34,491 bases of DNA from a candidate division KSB1 bacterium. GTDB taxonomy: Bacteria > Zhuqueibacterota > Zhuqueibacteria > Oceanimicrobiales > Oceanimicrobiaceae. The notes under the pieces were generated by a model that saw nothing but the letters and a program-made list of their open reading frames with translations, ran no database searches and had not been told where the DNA came from. Both the position numbers and the translations under genes were made by a program. This document shows positions 16,061 to 25,564 of the stretch, in pieces (position 1 is the first letter of the stretch; every line of letters begins with the position of its first letter). The DNA is taken from NCBI GenBank assembly GCA_022562085.1, contig JADFPY010000013.1:1-34491 (forward strand). Reading direction: 5' to 3'.

Positions 16061-16684
16061 CGGGATTCCTTCCCACACCCTGGTTTTTTTGCGCCCTTGC
16101 TTTTGTCCGTTTGAAATAAATGGATAGAAGCAATCTCGAGAGCGTAGAACTTACGCAAAATGAAGCCCATAATATGGAAATATTCGATGATTGTCAAGTA
16201 TTCTTTGCACAGGATCAGAATTGTATGGCGGTCTCTAATGAAATGTAACTTTAACTCCCAAAACATGTACTGTTTGAGATAGCGATTGTCATATTCTCGC
16301 TCGTCAAGTTGGGCGTTTACGATATCGCCTAGTGAAATAATGCCGGCGATTTTTTCATTCTCCAATATTGGCAAGTGTCTGATTCGGTTCTTCGTCATGA
16401 CCCCTATGGTATATTCGATGTCGTCTTCCGGAACACCTACAATTACGTTTTCAGTCATGCCCTGGAAAACCTTTGTTGTTCGCAGCATTTTGTCTCGCTC
16501 AGCGCTCTCTCGAAGAATATCACGTTCGGATATAATGCCTTCGAGTTTTCCGTCGTTATTCAAAACAAGTAAGGCGCCTGATATTGTGCTTAACCAACAC
16601 CTGTATCGCATCATGGGTTGTTTTGGACTTGTTAATAGTAAGAACCTCCTGACCTTTCGAAGCCAGAACATCTTTGATCTTCAT
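16057..16684 (-). pseudogene. CBS-domain pair protein, frameshifted
   Basis: The gene starts at an ATG (16684) with AGGAGG in front and encodes MKIKDVLASKGQEVLTINKS and onward to LVKHNI. It then continues in another frame as GALLVLNNDGKLEGIISERD and onward through a second CBS motif (NRIRHLPILENEKIAGIISLGD). Removing one A at about 16579 on the minus strand joins both into a normal CBS pair, which usually senses adenosyl nucleotides or gates partner enzymes. The usual end of such proteins is near LKQYMF. Here a TGG at 16258-16260 continues the frame for 67 more residues that do not look like the family, up to a TGA overlapping the FAH-family start. It is probably inactive unless the indel is a sequencing error. 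Confidence 0.8.
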
Positions 16685-16730
16685 CCTAAGCCTCCTTATT
16701 ATATGATAAAGATTTGTAAACTCATTTAAA

Positions 16731-16910
16731 CTATTCCGGGGTCCGGGGACTTTCTGCTTCCTTATAAGCTGTACAAACAGTGACCGGTAAATTGGGATAC
16801 TTCCGAAAAGATGGATCAATTTTAGAATATTTACACAAGAAAAATAGACTTTCTCTCTGATTTTGAATTACCTTTGCATAAATACAGGTTTCACATAGTC
16901 CAACGCGCAT
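16731..16910 (-). CDS. Small four-cysteine (CxxC) protein, probably zinc-binding
   Basis: This 59-residue protein begins MRVGLCETCIYAKVIQNQ. It has four cysteines in the pattern CxxC-x16-C-x19-C (Cys6, 9, 26, 46) and a conserved-looking DPSFRKYPNLPV before the last Cys. I recall small bacterial proteins of the same plan (a CxxC start, FYLC in the middle, D-P-x-F-x-K-Y-P-x-L-P-V near the end), without a known function. The spacing suggests a zinc knuckle. Its ATG is 20 bases past the stop of the GT9 gene, consistent with co-transcription. An earlier in-frame start exists inside the GT9 gene, but the conserved part begins at this ATG. Confidence 0.62.
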   Translation of the reverse strand: MRVGLCETCIYAKVIQNQRESLFFLCKYSKIDPSFRKYPNLPVTVCTAYKEAESPRTPE

Positions 16911-16929
16911 AAAATTACTAACACTTCTC

Positions 16930-18114
16930 TTAAGTATCGAAAGTATAGAGGTATTTTTCCAAAATTTTGTCAGAAATATCAACATCTTCAAAATTCAATC
17001 TTGAAGCTTTCGGGTAACGCTCCAATATTTTTTCCGATACTTGGATAACCTGCTCTTCACGAATAGACGAACATTTACCGTCGGCGTCGTGAATTGCAAT
17101 TATTTGTTTGCCAACAGGTTTCCACTGATGCGGATCGGTTTGACCAAATAAAGCAACCACCGGAATTCCAACGCCGGCAGCCAAATGCATAAATGCCGAT
17201 TCATTGCATATCATCAGATTAGAGAAAAAAACAACGGCGGCAAATTCCCTAAAATCAAGATGATTGACTTCGATAGGTTGAAATGGCAAACCACTGATAA
17301 ATTCCCGCCCTGAATCGTTGTCTTTTAGTCCCCAGGAAGTGATAATCTTTGCATCATAATTCATACAGAAAAATTTGGCGATGTGTACAAATTTAGTCAC
17401 CGGCCATCGACTTTGACCATCATCCGAACCAATATGAACGGCTAACAAGAATTCTTCCGGTGAGACTTTTTGCTCTTTTAAAAACGCTACCGCACATTTT
17501 TTTTCTTCCTTGGTCAAATATATTTCTTCCGAGAAATCTCTCGTGTCGGCTTCAATGTGGCGCACAATATCGAGGTTGCGCTCTGTTTGGTGCTTGTTGA
17601 TCTCTGAGTAAGGTGCAATCAAGTTGTAAAAAAAATTGTTTTTACAACCCTCAAGAACAAGGTGTTCCGAACCTAAAATATATTTAGCGCCAGTTAAATA
17701 AGCCAAAATATCACTTAAAAAAGAATGAGTGACCGTATTCAGAACGATGACCAGGTCAAAATGAGAACGGATCTTTTTAATAAGATTTATTGTTTTTTTA
17801 AAAGACCACCCGGAGAGCCGGTTCTCAAAACTGATTACTTCGTCTAAATAAACATTGTTGAGTAAGACGGGTGCAATATCAGCACGCGCCAAAACACCGA
17901 TGTGCGCCTCGGGAAAGCGCTGCTTCACCGCGCGAAAGACCGGAGTCGTTATCATTAGGTCTTTCAAATCATCATGTCGCCGAATAATCAGAATACGGCG
18001 AATTTTTTCGGGAGTTATTTCAGATGGGTTAACAGTGGTTTTTCCCACAGCTTTTTCGAGCAGTTTAAGACAGAAAGTTTTGAGTGCTCTTGAAAGCTTA
18101 GGCTTCGCACTCAT
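16930..18114 (-). CDS. Glycosyltransferase family 9 (heptosyltransferase-like)
   Basis: This 394-residue GT-B enzyme has the GT9 signs. The N-terminal domain begins RRILIIRRHDDLKDLMITTPVFRAVKQRFPEAHIGVLA, and the C-terminal domain holds LLAVHIGSDDGQSRWPVTKF and LMICNESAFMHLAAGVGIPVVALFGQTDP, the nucleotide-sugar binding region. GT9 enzymes add heptose or related sugars to the LPS core or other surface glycans on the cytoplasmic face. The RHDDLKDLMITTP variant replaces the more usual GDxxLTTP pattern, so the sugar donor need not be ADP-heptose. It lies in a run with another glycosyltransferase and a FemAB-like protein. Confidence 0.88.
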   Translation of the reverse strand: MSAKPKLSRALKTFCLKLLEKAVGKTTVNPSEITPEKIRRILIIRRHDDLKDLMITTPVFRAVKQRFPEAHIGVLARADIAPVLLNNVYLDEVISFENRLSGWSFKKTINLIKKIRSHFDLVIVLNTVTHSFLSDILAYLTGAKYILGSEHLVLEGCKNNFFYNLIAPYSEINKHQTERNLDIVRHIEADTRDFSEEIYLTKEEKKCAVAFLKEQKVSPEEFLLAVHIGSDDGQSRWPVTKFVHIAKFFCMNYDAKIITSWGLKDNDSGREFISGLPFQPIEVNHLDFREFAAVVFFSNLMICNESAFMHLAAGVGIPVVALFGQTDPHQWKPVGKQIIAIHDADGKCSSIREEQVIQVSEKILERYPKASRLNFEDVDISDKILEKYLYTFDT

Positions 18115-18195
18115 GGTGTTACCCTTGGATAATTTTAAAAAAATATATAGGATGAATAAGTAGCTTTATTCACGATTCTTTATAAAAATAGTTCC

Positions 18196-19335
18196 TCACT
18201 TGATGGATGAACCGGCCAAAGAGAAATCATCTTTAGGTTGACTCGATGATTCGCCATTTTTATTTAACTCTGCTAATTTATGAATCTCCTTGACGACATT
18301 TTCTGCATCGTGGTATTTTTGCACCCAGATTCTTCCTTTTTTGCTTAAATCCCGCCTTAAATTTCCATCAGAGATTAAGGCCACCAATTGATCTTTGATG
18401 TTATACCCATCTATAACAACAAACGGATGCTCCGGATATTTTTCTGCAAACCCGGGGGCCAAACAGGAGAAAGTGGGAATGCCCATGGCCAAAGCCTCAA
18501 GCGAATTTAACCCGTAACCCAGGTCGCCAATTTGATCGACAAAAATATGGCATTCGGATTTTCTATTCAAACTCTCCTGGTGCGGAAGGTTTTCGATTAA
18601 AACCAACTCCACCGGATGCTCGGATTGAATCTCTTTTATCGCTGCAATAATTTGATCGCTGCCTTTTGCCCGCCGGTTTGTTGGTGCGTGTCCAATTTTG
18701 ATGACTTTCGATTCGGGCTCGGGTCTGACTTGGTATTGATTCACATCAAACGGAAAAAAGACGTGATAGATATTGGGATGAAGCTTTAAATGGTCGAATT
18801 CGAGAGTCACATTCAAATCAGACAGCGAATCAATTTGTGGAATCGCACCCCGGGTTCTCAAGTCACTACCGGTGTAACAGCAAATCACTTTTTTGCCTAA
18901 CGACTTCAATTTTCGAGTGGTGCGACCGTCCCGAAAAAACTCCAGGCCGCCGTCGAGTTGGTAAACGTCGAAATTCCAGAAATCGATTTCGCTGAATAGC
19001 CAGTTGATTTTTTTTTGCCAGAGGCGCTCACGGAAACCGATTAAAGTTTTTTCGGGACGACCGTTTGGACGCCAATAAAGAGGAATATTTTCCAGCTTTT
19101 TCGTTTGGTTGTTAATATCGAGTTTGCTTGGGTGGGAAAAAGCTTTCTTCGCAAACCGGACCCCGCCTGAGTTCAAAAAGGGCAAGTTGAGGCAGATGTC
19201 TTCCGGGTAATTTCTTTTATCCTTGCCCAGGGTAACAAGCCGGCTATGATATCCAAGCTTGCGTTCAGCTTTGACAAATGTAATCGGCACCCCTGAGGTA
19301 TTGAACGGAGCGATATGTAGAATTTTTAGTGCCAT
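18196..19335 (-). CDS. Glycosyltransferase, GT-B fold (family 4-like)
   Basis: The 379-residue protein starts LKILHIAPFNTSGVPITFVKAERKLGY, a typical GT-B N-terminal strand and loop. Its C-terminal half has IKIGHAPTNRRAKGSDQIIAAI, then ECHIFVDQIGDLGYGLNSLEALAMGIPTFS, the E-x7-E-like donor-binding region of family 4 enzymes. The donor and acceptor are not identifiable. The C-terminal tail after about residue 355 is polar and unlike the fold. The ATG lies only nine bases after a strong hairpin that spans the end of the FemAB-like gene, and no good Shine-Dalgarno is visible. Confidence 0.82.
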   Translation of the reverse strand: MALKILHIAPFNTSGVPITFVKAERKLGYHSRLVTLGKDKRNYPEDICLNLPFLNSGGVRFAKKAFSHPSKLDINNQTKKLENIPLYWRPNGRPEKTLIGFRERLWQKKINWLFSEIDFWNFDVYQLDGGLEFFRDGRTTRKLKSLGKKVICCYTGSDLRTRGAIPQIDSLSDLNVTLEFDHLKLHPNIYHVFFPFDVNQYQVRPEPESKVIKIGHAPTNRRAKGSDQIIAAIKEIQSEHPVELVLIENLPHQESLNRKSECHIFVDQIGDLGYGLNSLEALAMGIPTFSCLAPGFAEKYPEHPFVVIDGYNIKDQLVALISDGNLRRDLSKKGRIWVQKYHDAENVVKEIHKLAELNKNGESSSQPKDDFSLAGSSIK

Positions 19336-19342
19336 AGCTTAG

Positions 19343-19375
19343 ATTTGACAGTCATCTTTGAGATGACTGTCAAAT
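19343..19375. repeat. 15-bp perfect palindromic hairpin at the FemAB-glycosyltransferase junction
   Basis: ATTTGACAGTCATCT (19343-19357) and AGATGACTGTCAAAT (19361-19375) form a perfect 15-bp stem with a TTG loop. It covers the stop codon of the FemAB-like gene and ends shortly before the next start. No T-run follows on either strand, so it is not a standard terminator. A REP-like element or an mRNA-processing/stability structure is possible. Confidence 0.8.
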
Positions 19376-20383
19376 ATTTCTCACCAAAGTATCCCGAAAA
19401 ACGCCTTGAGCTCCGAAGCTCTCTTTAAACCTCGCGAGTCCCCAATTTGGTTTCATATTAACAGTAAAAATGCCAAAATCTAAAAATTTAAAATAATTCC
19501 GGATAGACCAGCGCACGACTTCGTAAAAAAGGGCGTTAACAGCACGATGCTGCTGCATGTCTTCAAGGTGACTGATATAAAAAGCCAGCGCGACTTTAGG
19601 ATTGCAGACAAAAATGACGATTCCCGCAATCATTTGGTCGTCGTGAAAAGCGCCGAATAATTTTATCTTGTCAGGAAACAAATTTTTCAATTTGAATAAT
19701 TCATTCAAGGAATGGGTCGGCTGGACGTTGTGACGCATGCCAAGATTCTTTTGCAAAATTGTGTAGAAAGCAGGGAAATCATCGCTTTCACAAATCTTGA
19801 CTCCCGATTTTTCAGCTTTGCGCACGGCTCTTCTGGACTCCGGATTAAAAATCAACAAGGTATCCTCTTCTGCAAAATCGAGGGGAATCACGCTGGAAAC
19901 TTCTCTTTTCAGATAAGTGAATCCGGCTTCCAGCAAGGCGAAATCCAGGTAATTGCTAGGACGGGAGTAGTAAATTTGCGGCGGTAAAGTCAGGATGGTT
20001 TTAGAAATAGCATTAGCGTTTGTCCATTCTGTTAACGCTTCGACCACGCCAAATACATCTTTAATAGAAATTGAATCCATCAAAACCGGTCCCGCCATCG
20101 AACCCCCGGGATGCGAAATCAAAACCTGGGATTCGCCTTCTTGCTTAATCGCGGCAGGAAATAAAGCAATGCATTTTTGTTCTTTTTCAAATATTAATGA
20201 AACGTCCCGGAAACGGTTTTTAGGATGGTAGTTTATAAATTGGCGAGTATGGAAAATCGTGCCGTTGTTAGATGCAGAGACAAATTCATCCCAGGCATTT
20301 TTATTTCTTTCGTGAAACTGTTTAACCTTGATAACACCTTTTTTCTTGAGATCCTTGAAAGCAATTTCTCTTTTTTCATTCAA
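19370..20383 (-). CDS. FemAB/GNAT-like acyl or aminoacyl transferase
   Basis: The 337-residue protein has two GNAT-like halves as in FemAB proteins. The N-terminal half has WDEFVSASNNGTIFHTRQF, and the C-terminal half has LLIFNPESRRAVRKAEKSGVKI, KLFGAFHDDQMIAGIVIFVCN, and ALAFYISHLEDMQQHRAVNALFYEVVRWSIRN. The RRAVRKAEKSG segment is typical of this group. Relatives add amino acids to peptidoglycan bridges or modify surface glycolipids; next to two glycosyltransferases an envelope role is likely. The start is a TTG overlapping the last codons of argF by eight bases (TTGAATGA), with no better start nearby. Its stop lies inside the hairpin at 19343-19375. Confidence 0.78.
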   Translation of the reverse strand: MNEKREIAFKDLKKKGVIKVKQFHERNKNAWDEFVSASNNGTIFHTRQFINYHPKNRFRDVSLIFEKEQKCIALFPAAIKQEGESQVLISHPGGSMAGPVLMDSISIKDVFGVVEALTEWTNANAISKTILTLPPQIYYSRPSNYLDFALLEAGFTYLKREVSSVIPLDFAEEDTLLIFNPESRRAVRKAEKSGVKICESDDFPAFYTILQKNLGMRHNVQPTHSLNELFKLKNLFPDKIKLFGAFHDDQMIAGIVIFVCNPKVALAFYISHLEDMQQHRAVNALFYEVVRWSIRNYFKFLDFGIFTVNMKPNWGLARFKESFGAQGVFRDTLVRNI

Positions 20384-21287
20384 ATAACTTTACCATAATT
20401 GCTTTTTGAACATGGAGGCGATTTTCAGCTTCATCAAACACAATTGCATGAGGGCCGTCAATCACCTCGTCTGTAATTTCATCGCCGCGGTGGGCCGGCA
20501 GACAATGCATGACCAGGCAATCTGCTGCCGCGTGTTTGAGCAAGTCTGCGTTGACTTGAAAATCACGAAACACAATTTTTCGCTTTTCGGCTTCGGCTTC
20601 TTGTCCCATGCTTGCCCATACATCTGTGTAAACGACATCCGCATTCTGAACGGCTTCTGCAGTGCTCCTGAATATTTGAATCTCGCTGACACCGTTTTGC
20701 ATAGCCGATTTTAAAACCTCATCATCCGGGTCGTATCCTTCCGGGATCGCAAGTGAAAGCGTCATCGGAATTTTCGAAGCGATATTTATCCATGAATTGG
20801 TGACATTGTTACCATCGCCGACATAAGCAATTTTCAGGTTATCGTTTCGCCCTCTTTTTTCGTATATTGTAAACAAGTCAGCCATGATTTGACAGGGATG
20901 CAGTAAATCTGTCAATCCGTTGACAACCGGCACAGTAGCGTGTTTGCCTAACTCCAAAATATCCTCATGGTCAAAAAGTCTGGACATTATAATGTCAACA
21001 TACCGTGAGAGCACCTGTGATACATCTCCAACTGATTCCCGCTTGCCAATCTGAATATCATTTGGTCCCAAATAGAGTGCGTGCCCACCAAGCTGGAACA
21101 TGCCGACTTCAAAGGAAACGCGGGTGCGAGCTGAAGGCTTTGCAAAAATCATCGCAAGGGTTTTGCCTTCTAAAAGTTTGTGCGGCTCACCATTTTTTTG
21201 TTTGGATTTTAAATCCTCTGCCAAGTCAAATATTTCTAATATCTCACCCTTTGACGAATCCGAAATCGCGAGAAAGTGTTTGATCAC
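20376..21287 (-). CDS. argF: Ornithine carbamoyltransferase
   Basis: The enzyme joins carbamoyl phosphate and ornithine to make citrulline in arginine biosynthesis. At 303 residues it is the normal length. It carries the carbamoyl-phosphate motif KPSARTRVSFEVGMFQLGG (about residues 50-68), the HPCQIMADLFTI segment, the ornithine-binding VYTDVWASMGQE, and HCLPAHRGDEI. No other arginine genes are nearby. It lies between hslU (48 bases upstream) and the FemAB-like gene (overlapping), so its expression may be tied to the rpoN-hslVU run. Confidence 0.96.
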   Translation of the reverse strand: MIKHFLAISDSSKGEILEIFDLAEDLKSKQKNGEPHKLLEGKTLAMIFAKPSARTRVSFEVGMFQLGGHALYLGPNDIQIGKRESVGDVSQVLSRYVDIIMSRLFDHEDILELGKHATVPVVNGLTDLLHPCQIMADLFTIYEKRGRNDNLKIAYVGDGNNVTNSWINIASKIPMTLSLAIPEGYDPDDEVLKSAMQNGVSEIQIFRSTAEAVQNADVVYTDVWASMGQEAEAEKRKIVFRDFQVNADLLKHAAADCLVMHCLPAHRGDEITDEVIDGPHAIVFDEAENRLHVQKAIMVKLFE

Positions 21288-21335
21288 TTAAAAGGCCCTT
21301 GTGTTTTTCTGGTTATGACTAAAATAGAAGTGTGT

Positions 21336-22712
21336 CTATAAAATATACCGGCTCAGATCCTCGTCCTCCACAATATCGTTTAATGTGTCTCGAACAAGTT
21401 TCTTGGTAATCTCCACTTTTTTGATTTTCACATCGGGAACATTAAATAAATGGTCTTCCAGGAGAGCCGTTAAAATCGTGTGCAATCTCCGCGCACCGAT
21501 ATTCTCCGTGCGTTCGTTAACCTGGCTTGCGATGTTAGCAATTTCCTGTATTGAATCTTTTGTGAATTTAAGATCCACACCTTCTGTTTTGAGAAGAGCG
21601 ATGTACTGTTTAATCAAGGCATTTTCAGGCTCGGTCAGAATCCTGACGAAATCGGCTGCGGTGAGGCTGTTCAACTCAACACGGATTGGGAAGCGGCCTT
21701 GCAGCTCCGGAATGAGATCAGAAGGTTTTGCAACATGAAAAGCCCCAGAGGCAATAAATAAAACATGATCGGTTTTCACCATGCCGTATTTTGTGAACAC
21801 ACTTGTCCCTTCCACAACCGGAAGTAGGTCTCTTTGAACCCCCTGCCGCGAAACATCCGGACCTGCTTTGCTGTCTTCACCGGCAATTTTGTCAATTTCA
21901 TCAAGAAATACGATGCCGGAGTTTTGAACGCGTTCGATAGCCTCTTGAACCACCTGTTCCATATCAATAAGTTTTTGGGCTTCCTCTTGAATGAGATGAT
22001 TCCTGGCCTCCTTTACTTTCATCTTCCGGCGTTTGGTTTTTTTGGGCATCATTCCGCCAAAGAGATCCTGCAGATTTACGCCCATTTCTTCCACGCCCAT
22101 TGGCGAGATGATCTGCATTGAGGGAAATTGATCGCTCTGGACATCCAGCTCGACGGTCCGATCTTCTAATTCTCCTTTGTCGAGTTTGGCTTCGAATTTG
22201 GCGCGGTTCCTTTTGTAACGCTCCTCGGAATCATCAATCTCCGGATCTGAATTGTTATCGATTCCGACGCGTTTTCTTTTTTTCGGGGGAGGAGAAATCA
22301 GCAAATCTAATATTCGCTCTTTTGCATGTTTTTCGGCCCTTACCTGCACTTCGTCCGTCTTTTCAGATTTGACCATTGAAACAGCCAGATCGGTCAAATC
22401 GCGAATCATAGACTCAACATCGCGGCCGACATAGCCAACTTCAGTGAATTTTGTGGCCTCAATTTTTATGAAGGGGGCATTAGCAAGGCGGGCTAATCTC
22501 CGCGCGATTTCGGTTTTTCCAACCCCGGTGGGACCGATTAGAATAATGTTGTTTGGGTAAATTTCATCGCGAAGTTCTTCGGGAACCTGCTGACGACGCC
22601 AGCGGTTTCTAAGTGCAATAGCAACTGATTTTTTAGCATTATCCTGGCCAATAATATATTTATCTAACGCTTCTACAATTTGTTTTGGCGTCAACTCTTT
22701 AAGGTTTGACAT
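21336..22712 (-). CDS. hslU: HslU, ATPase subunit of the HslUV protease
   Basis: HslU is the AAA+ unfoldase of the HslUV (ClpYQ) protease. The 458-residue protein has the Walker A motif GPTGVGKT (residues 60-67), the pore-region motif [20 protein letters not shown], an inserted charged I-domain (about 140-230), Walker [13 protein letters not shown], and a sensor II region [13 protein letters not shown]. It ends LSRYIL, the C-terminal tail that docks into HslV. The start ATG is 15 bases from the hslV stop, so the two are co-expressed. Confidence 0.97.
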   Translation of the reverse strand: MSNLKELTPKQIVEALDKYIIGQDNAKKSVAIALRNRWRRQQVPEELRDEIYPNNIILIGPTGVGKTEIARRLARLANAPFIKIEATKFTEVGYVGRDVESMIRDLTDLAVSMVKSEKTDEVQVRAEKHAKERILDLLISPPPKKRKRVGIDNNSDPEIDDSEERYKRNRAKFEAKLDKGELEDRTVELDVQSDQFPSMQIISPMGVEEMGVNLQDLFGGMMPKKTKRRKMKVKEARNHLIQEEAQKLIDMEQVVQEAIERVQNSGIVFLDEIDKIAGEDSKAGPDVSRQGVQRDLLPVVEGTSVFTKYGMVKTDHVLFIASGAFHVAKPSDLIPELQGRFPIRVELNSLTAADFVRILTEPENALIKQYIALLKTEGVDLKFTKDSIQEIANIASQVNERTENIGARRLHTILTALLEDHLFNVPDVKIKKVEITKKLVRDTLNDIVEDEDLSRYIL

Positions 22713-22727
22713 TCAGAGGCATCCTCA

Positions 22728-23261
22728 TCATAATTCGGCGACTGTAAGATCTGAACTGGTGTAGATACAGATTCTGGCTGCAATTTTCAACGACTCCTCG
22801 ACTATTTTTTTTGCATCTAAATCGGCATGTTTTACTAAGGCACTGGCCGCAGAGAGCGCAAAACTGCCTCCGGAGCCAATCGCGAGAATATTATCATCAG
22901 GCTCGATAATGTCACCGGTTCCGGAAATTAAGAACATGCTTTCCTTATCGATAACCACAAGTTGGGCTTCAAGTCCGCGTAGATATTTATCGGTTCGCCA
23001 CTCTTTGGCCAATTCGACGGCAGAACGGCTCAGATTTCCGCTGTATTGGTCCAAGCGTTTCTCAAATCTTTCGAAAAGTGTGAAGGCGTCTGCGGATGCT
23101 CCGGCAAAACCCGCCAAGACAGAATTATCATAAAGCCTGCGGATTTTTTTTGCCTTTAGCTTTAGGATTGCATCACCAAAGGTCACCTGGCCATCGCCAC
23201 CCAAAGCGCTTTTTCCTTTATGGCGGACGCCGAGAATTGTTGTGCTTCTAAATGTTTCCAT
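22728..23261 (-). CDS. hslV: HslV, peptidase subunit of the HslUV protease
   Basis: HslV is the proteasome-like N-terminal nucleophile peptidase that works with HslU. The 177-residue sequence contains [24 protein letters not shown], the active-site region, and [20 protein letters not shown]. The expected catalytic Thr is Thr7 or Thr8, so six residues (METFRS) must be removed to expose it; in E. coli only Met is removed. It starts eight bases after the rpoN stop. Confidence 0.97.
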   Translation of the reverse strand: METFRSTTILGVRHKGKSALGGDGQVTFGDAILKLKAKKIRRLYDNSVLAGFAGASADAFTLFERFEKRLDQYSGNLSRSAVELAKEWRTDKYLRGLEAQLVVIDKESMFLISGTGDIIEPDDNILAIGSGGSFALSAASALVKHADLDAKKIVEESLKIAARICIYTSSDLTVAEL

Positions 23262-23268
23262 TCTACAC

Positions 23269-24723
23269 TTAAATTTTTCTTCTTAAGCGGGAAACCGGAA
23301 TCATCATTTGTTCCCGGTACTTAGCCACTGTACGGCGAGCCACTTTAAATCCTTTCTCCTTTAGCATCTCCGCTATTTTTTGATCGTTCAATGGTTTATT
23401 GGAATGCTCTTTGTCAATGATTTCCTTAATGATGGATTTAATTTTTTTGTTTGAAACATCGTCTCCGGCATCGCTGTGGATCCGTTCACTAAAAAAATAC
23501 TTCAACTCAAAAACGCCATGCTCAGTCTGGACATATTTACTATTCGTAACACGGCTAATTGTCGAAATATCCATACCGATTTCATCCGCGATATCCTTCA
23601 AAATCATAGGCTTCAGGAAATCCTTTCCACGCCCGAAAAATTCATTTTGTTTTTCGATAATTGTTTCCATCACCCTCAAAATAGTGGCCCGTCTTTGATG
23701 AATTGAATTGATTAACCACCTTGCAGACTCCAAACTTTGCCGAATATAATCTCTGGTTTCTTTTGAAGACTTCTTTTTATTCAGTAATAATTTTTTGTAT
23801 GTATTATTTATTCTAAGATGAGGAATATTCCAATCATTCATGCTAATTTTAAATTCATCTCCCTCTTTTTCAACTACCAGATCCGGAACGATTACATTTT
23901 GATGCAAGAGCACATAACCTTCACCAGGTTTAGGATTTAACTTTGTAACTTCTTCGATGACCCGGCGAATGTCATCCAGAGTTAGATCCATCTTCTTGGT
24001 TATTTTTTCGTAGCGCTTATTTGTAAAATCTTCAAAATGATCCTTAAGGATGTCAATCGCTATCTCATTGTTAGGATCAATTTCCTCCATTTGAATTAAC
24101 AGGCATTCCCGAAGATTTCTGGCTCCAATACCAAGCGGATCAAAGTGTTGAATAATTTTTAGCACCTTTTCAACTTTGTCCCAATCAACATCAAGATTTA
24201 CGGCAATTAAATCCGTTTCATAAGACAAATACCCACCTTCATTAATGTTCCAAATAATATACTCCCCAATCATAATTTCATCTTCGGGAAGAGACATCAT
24301 ATGAAGCTGGCTTAAGAGATGTTCAGGTAACGTGGATTGTGCTACCTCCGGACGGTCAAAAACTTCAGCACTGTCGTCCCTGGGCATTTTGAATTCGTAT
24401 GTATCTTCGTCATTTAAAATTGCGTCCCAATCGATTTCCTCTTTTTCAAAGTCATCCATGGCATCCTTTTCAGGTTCGTCCTCTGCCTCCTTATCGTCAC
24501 TAACCTCGCCATCAACTTCATTGACTTCGTCTTCATCGATTTCTGTTTCCAATTCCATTTCCATCTCTTCATCTAATTCGAGAAGAGGGTTCATTTCAAG
24601 TTCAAGTTTGATTTTGTGCTCTAAGCTCAAAGCCGGCAGTTGCAGTAAAGATGACAGCAACACCTGTTGCGGCGACTGCTTCAACTGCATGCTGAGCCTT
24701 TGGGTTAAGTTCAGGTTAGGCAT
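23269..24723 (-). CDS. rpoN: RNA polymerase sigma-54 factor
   Basis: RpoN directs RNA polymerase to -24/-12 promoters and needs AAA+ activators. The 484-residue protein has the glutamine-rich region I ([20 protein letters not shown], with [10 protein letters not shown]), a very acidic region II (about residues 50-110), the core-binding domain ([16 protein letters not shown]), a helix-turn-helix ([26 protein letters not shown]), and the RpoN box [10 protein letters not shown] near the C-terminus (about residue 463 on). It follows lptB, the order common in many Gram-negative genomes, and leads directly into hslV. No activator gene is in the window. Confidence 0.97.
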   Translation of the reverse strand: MPNLNLTQRLSMQLKQSPQQVLLSSLLQLPALSLEHKIKLELEMNPLLELDEEMEMELETEIDEDEVNEVDGEVSDDKEAEDEPEKDAMDDFEKEEIDWDAILNDEDTYEFKMPRDDSAEVFDRPEVAQSTLPEHLLSQLHMMSLPEDEIMIGEYIIWNINEGGYLSYETDLIAVNLDVDWDKVEKVLKIIQHFDPLGIGARNLRECLLIQMEEIDPNNEIAIDILKDHFEDFTNKRYEKITKKMDLTLDDIRRVIEEVTKLNPKPGEGYVLLHQNVIVPDLVVEKEGDEFKISMNDWNIPHLRINNTYKKLLLNKKKSSKETRDYIRQSLESARWLINSIHQRRATILRVMETIIEKQNEFFGRGKDFLKPMILKDIADEIGMDISTISRVTNSKYVQTEHGVFELKYFFSERIHSDAGDDVSNKKIKSIIKEIIDKEHSNKPLNDQKIAEMLKEKGFKVARRTVAKYREQMMIPVSRLRRKI

Positions 24724-24776
24724 GATTCGAATCGACCTATTTCAAATAAATCCATTTATGGAAATCTCCTAATTAC

Positions 24777-25505
24777 TTATCTCTCTAATTTAAATTTTTC
24801 CCCTAAATAAAGCTTAATGGCTTCGGGATCATTTGCTAATAATTCAGCCGTTCCTGATTTTAGCACCACGCCGTCATACAAAAGGTAAGTTCGATCTGTG
24901 ATCGACAAAGTTTCATGAACATTATGATCGGTTATTAAAACGCCGATGCCTCTCTCTTTTAATGAGCGAATGATATTTTGAATCTCCTCAACGGCTATCG
25001 GGTCAACGCCTGCAAAAGGTTCATCGAGCAAAATAAACTTGGGCTCGGTCACAAGCGCGCGTGTGATTTCAACACGGCGCCGTTCACCCCCCGATAAAGT
25101 ATAAGCTTTATTCTTTGCCAGATGGGCAATATTTAACTCCATCAAAAGACTCTCTAATCGGCTTGCTCGTTCTTCTTTTGAAATGTCAAGAGTCTCGAGA
25201 ATTGCTAAAATATTCTGTTCAACAGTTAATCGACGAAAAATTGACTGTTCTTGAGAAAGATAACTAATTCCCATCCGCGCTCGTTTATACATCGGCTGCC
25301 GGGTGATTTCCTGATCATCTAAGTAAATCTTGCCACTTTGAGGGCTGATCATGCCGACAATCATATAGAACGTTGTTGTCTTTCCGGCACCGTTAGGACC
25401 AAGTAACCCGACAATTTCGCCCTGCTCGATATCTATACTAACCTGGTTTACAACTTTCCGTTTTTTATAAACCTTAACAATATCTTCGGTTCTTAATTTA
25501 ATCAT
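24777..25505 (-). CDS. lptB: LptB, ATPase of the LPS transport ABC complex
   Basis: LptB powers extraction of LPS from the inner membrane with LptF/G. The 242-residue ABC protein has Walker A GPNGAGKT (residues 36-43), a Q-loop near [15 protein letters not shown], signature LSGGE (137-141), Walker [14 protein letters not shown] (about 158-169), and the H-loop [10 protein letters not shown]. The [16 protein letters not shown] and [15 protein letters not shown] phrases are specific to LptB. It sits downstream of lptC and the lptA-like gene; lptF and lptG are not in this window. Confidence 0.96.
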   Translation of the reverse strand: MIKLRTEDIVKVYKKRKVVNQVSIDIEQGEIVGLLGPNGAGKTTTFYMIVGMISPQSGKIYLDDQEITRQPMYKRARMGISYLSQEQSIFRRLTVEQNILAILETLDISKEERASRLESLLMELNIAHLAKNKAYTLSGGERRRVEITRALVTEPKFILLDEPFAGVDPIAVEEIQNIIRSLKERGIGVLITDHNVHETLSITDRTYLLYDGVVLKSGTAELLANDPEAIKLYLGEKFKLER

Positions 25506-25564
25506 TCATCAAGCACTAACAAGCTTTGACAGAAGGCTCTGGTTACTTAAATTAAATTGTAAAT

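Noticed and set aside
18153-18172. TGAATAA/TTATTCA hairpin after the GT4-like gene as a terminator
   Set aside because: The 7-bp stem is almost all A-T and the T-run comes nine bases later, so termination would be weak; left unannotated.
24332-24772. 146-codon Ser-rich open frame on the plus strand
   Set aside because: It is the mirror of the acidic Glu/Asp region II of rpoN; its low-complexity serine content comes from the reverse complement of GAA/GAT codons.
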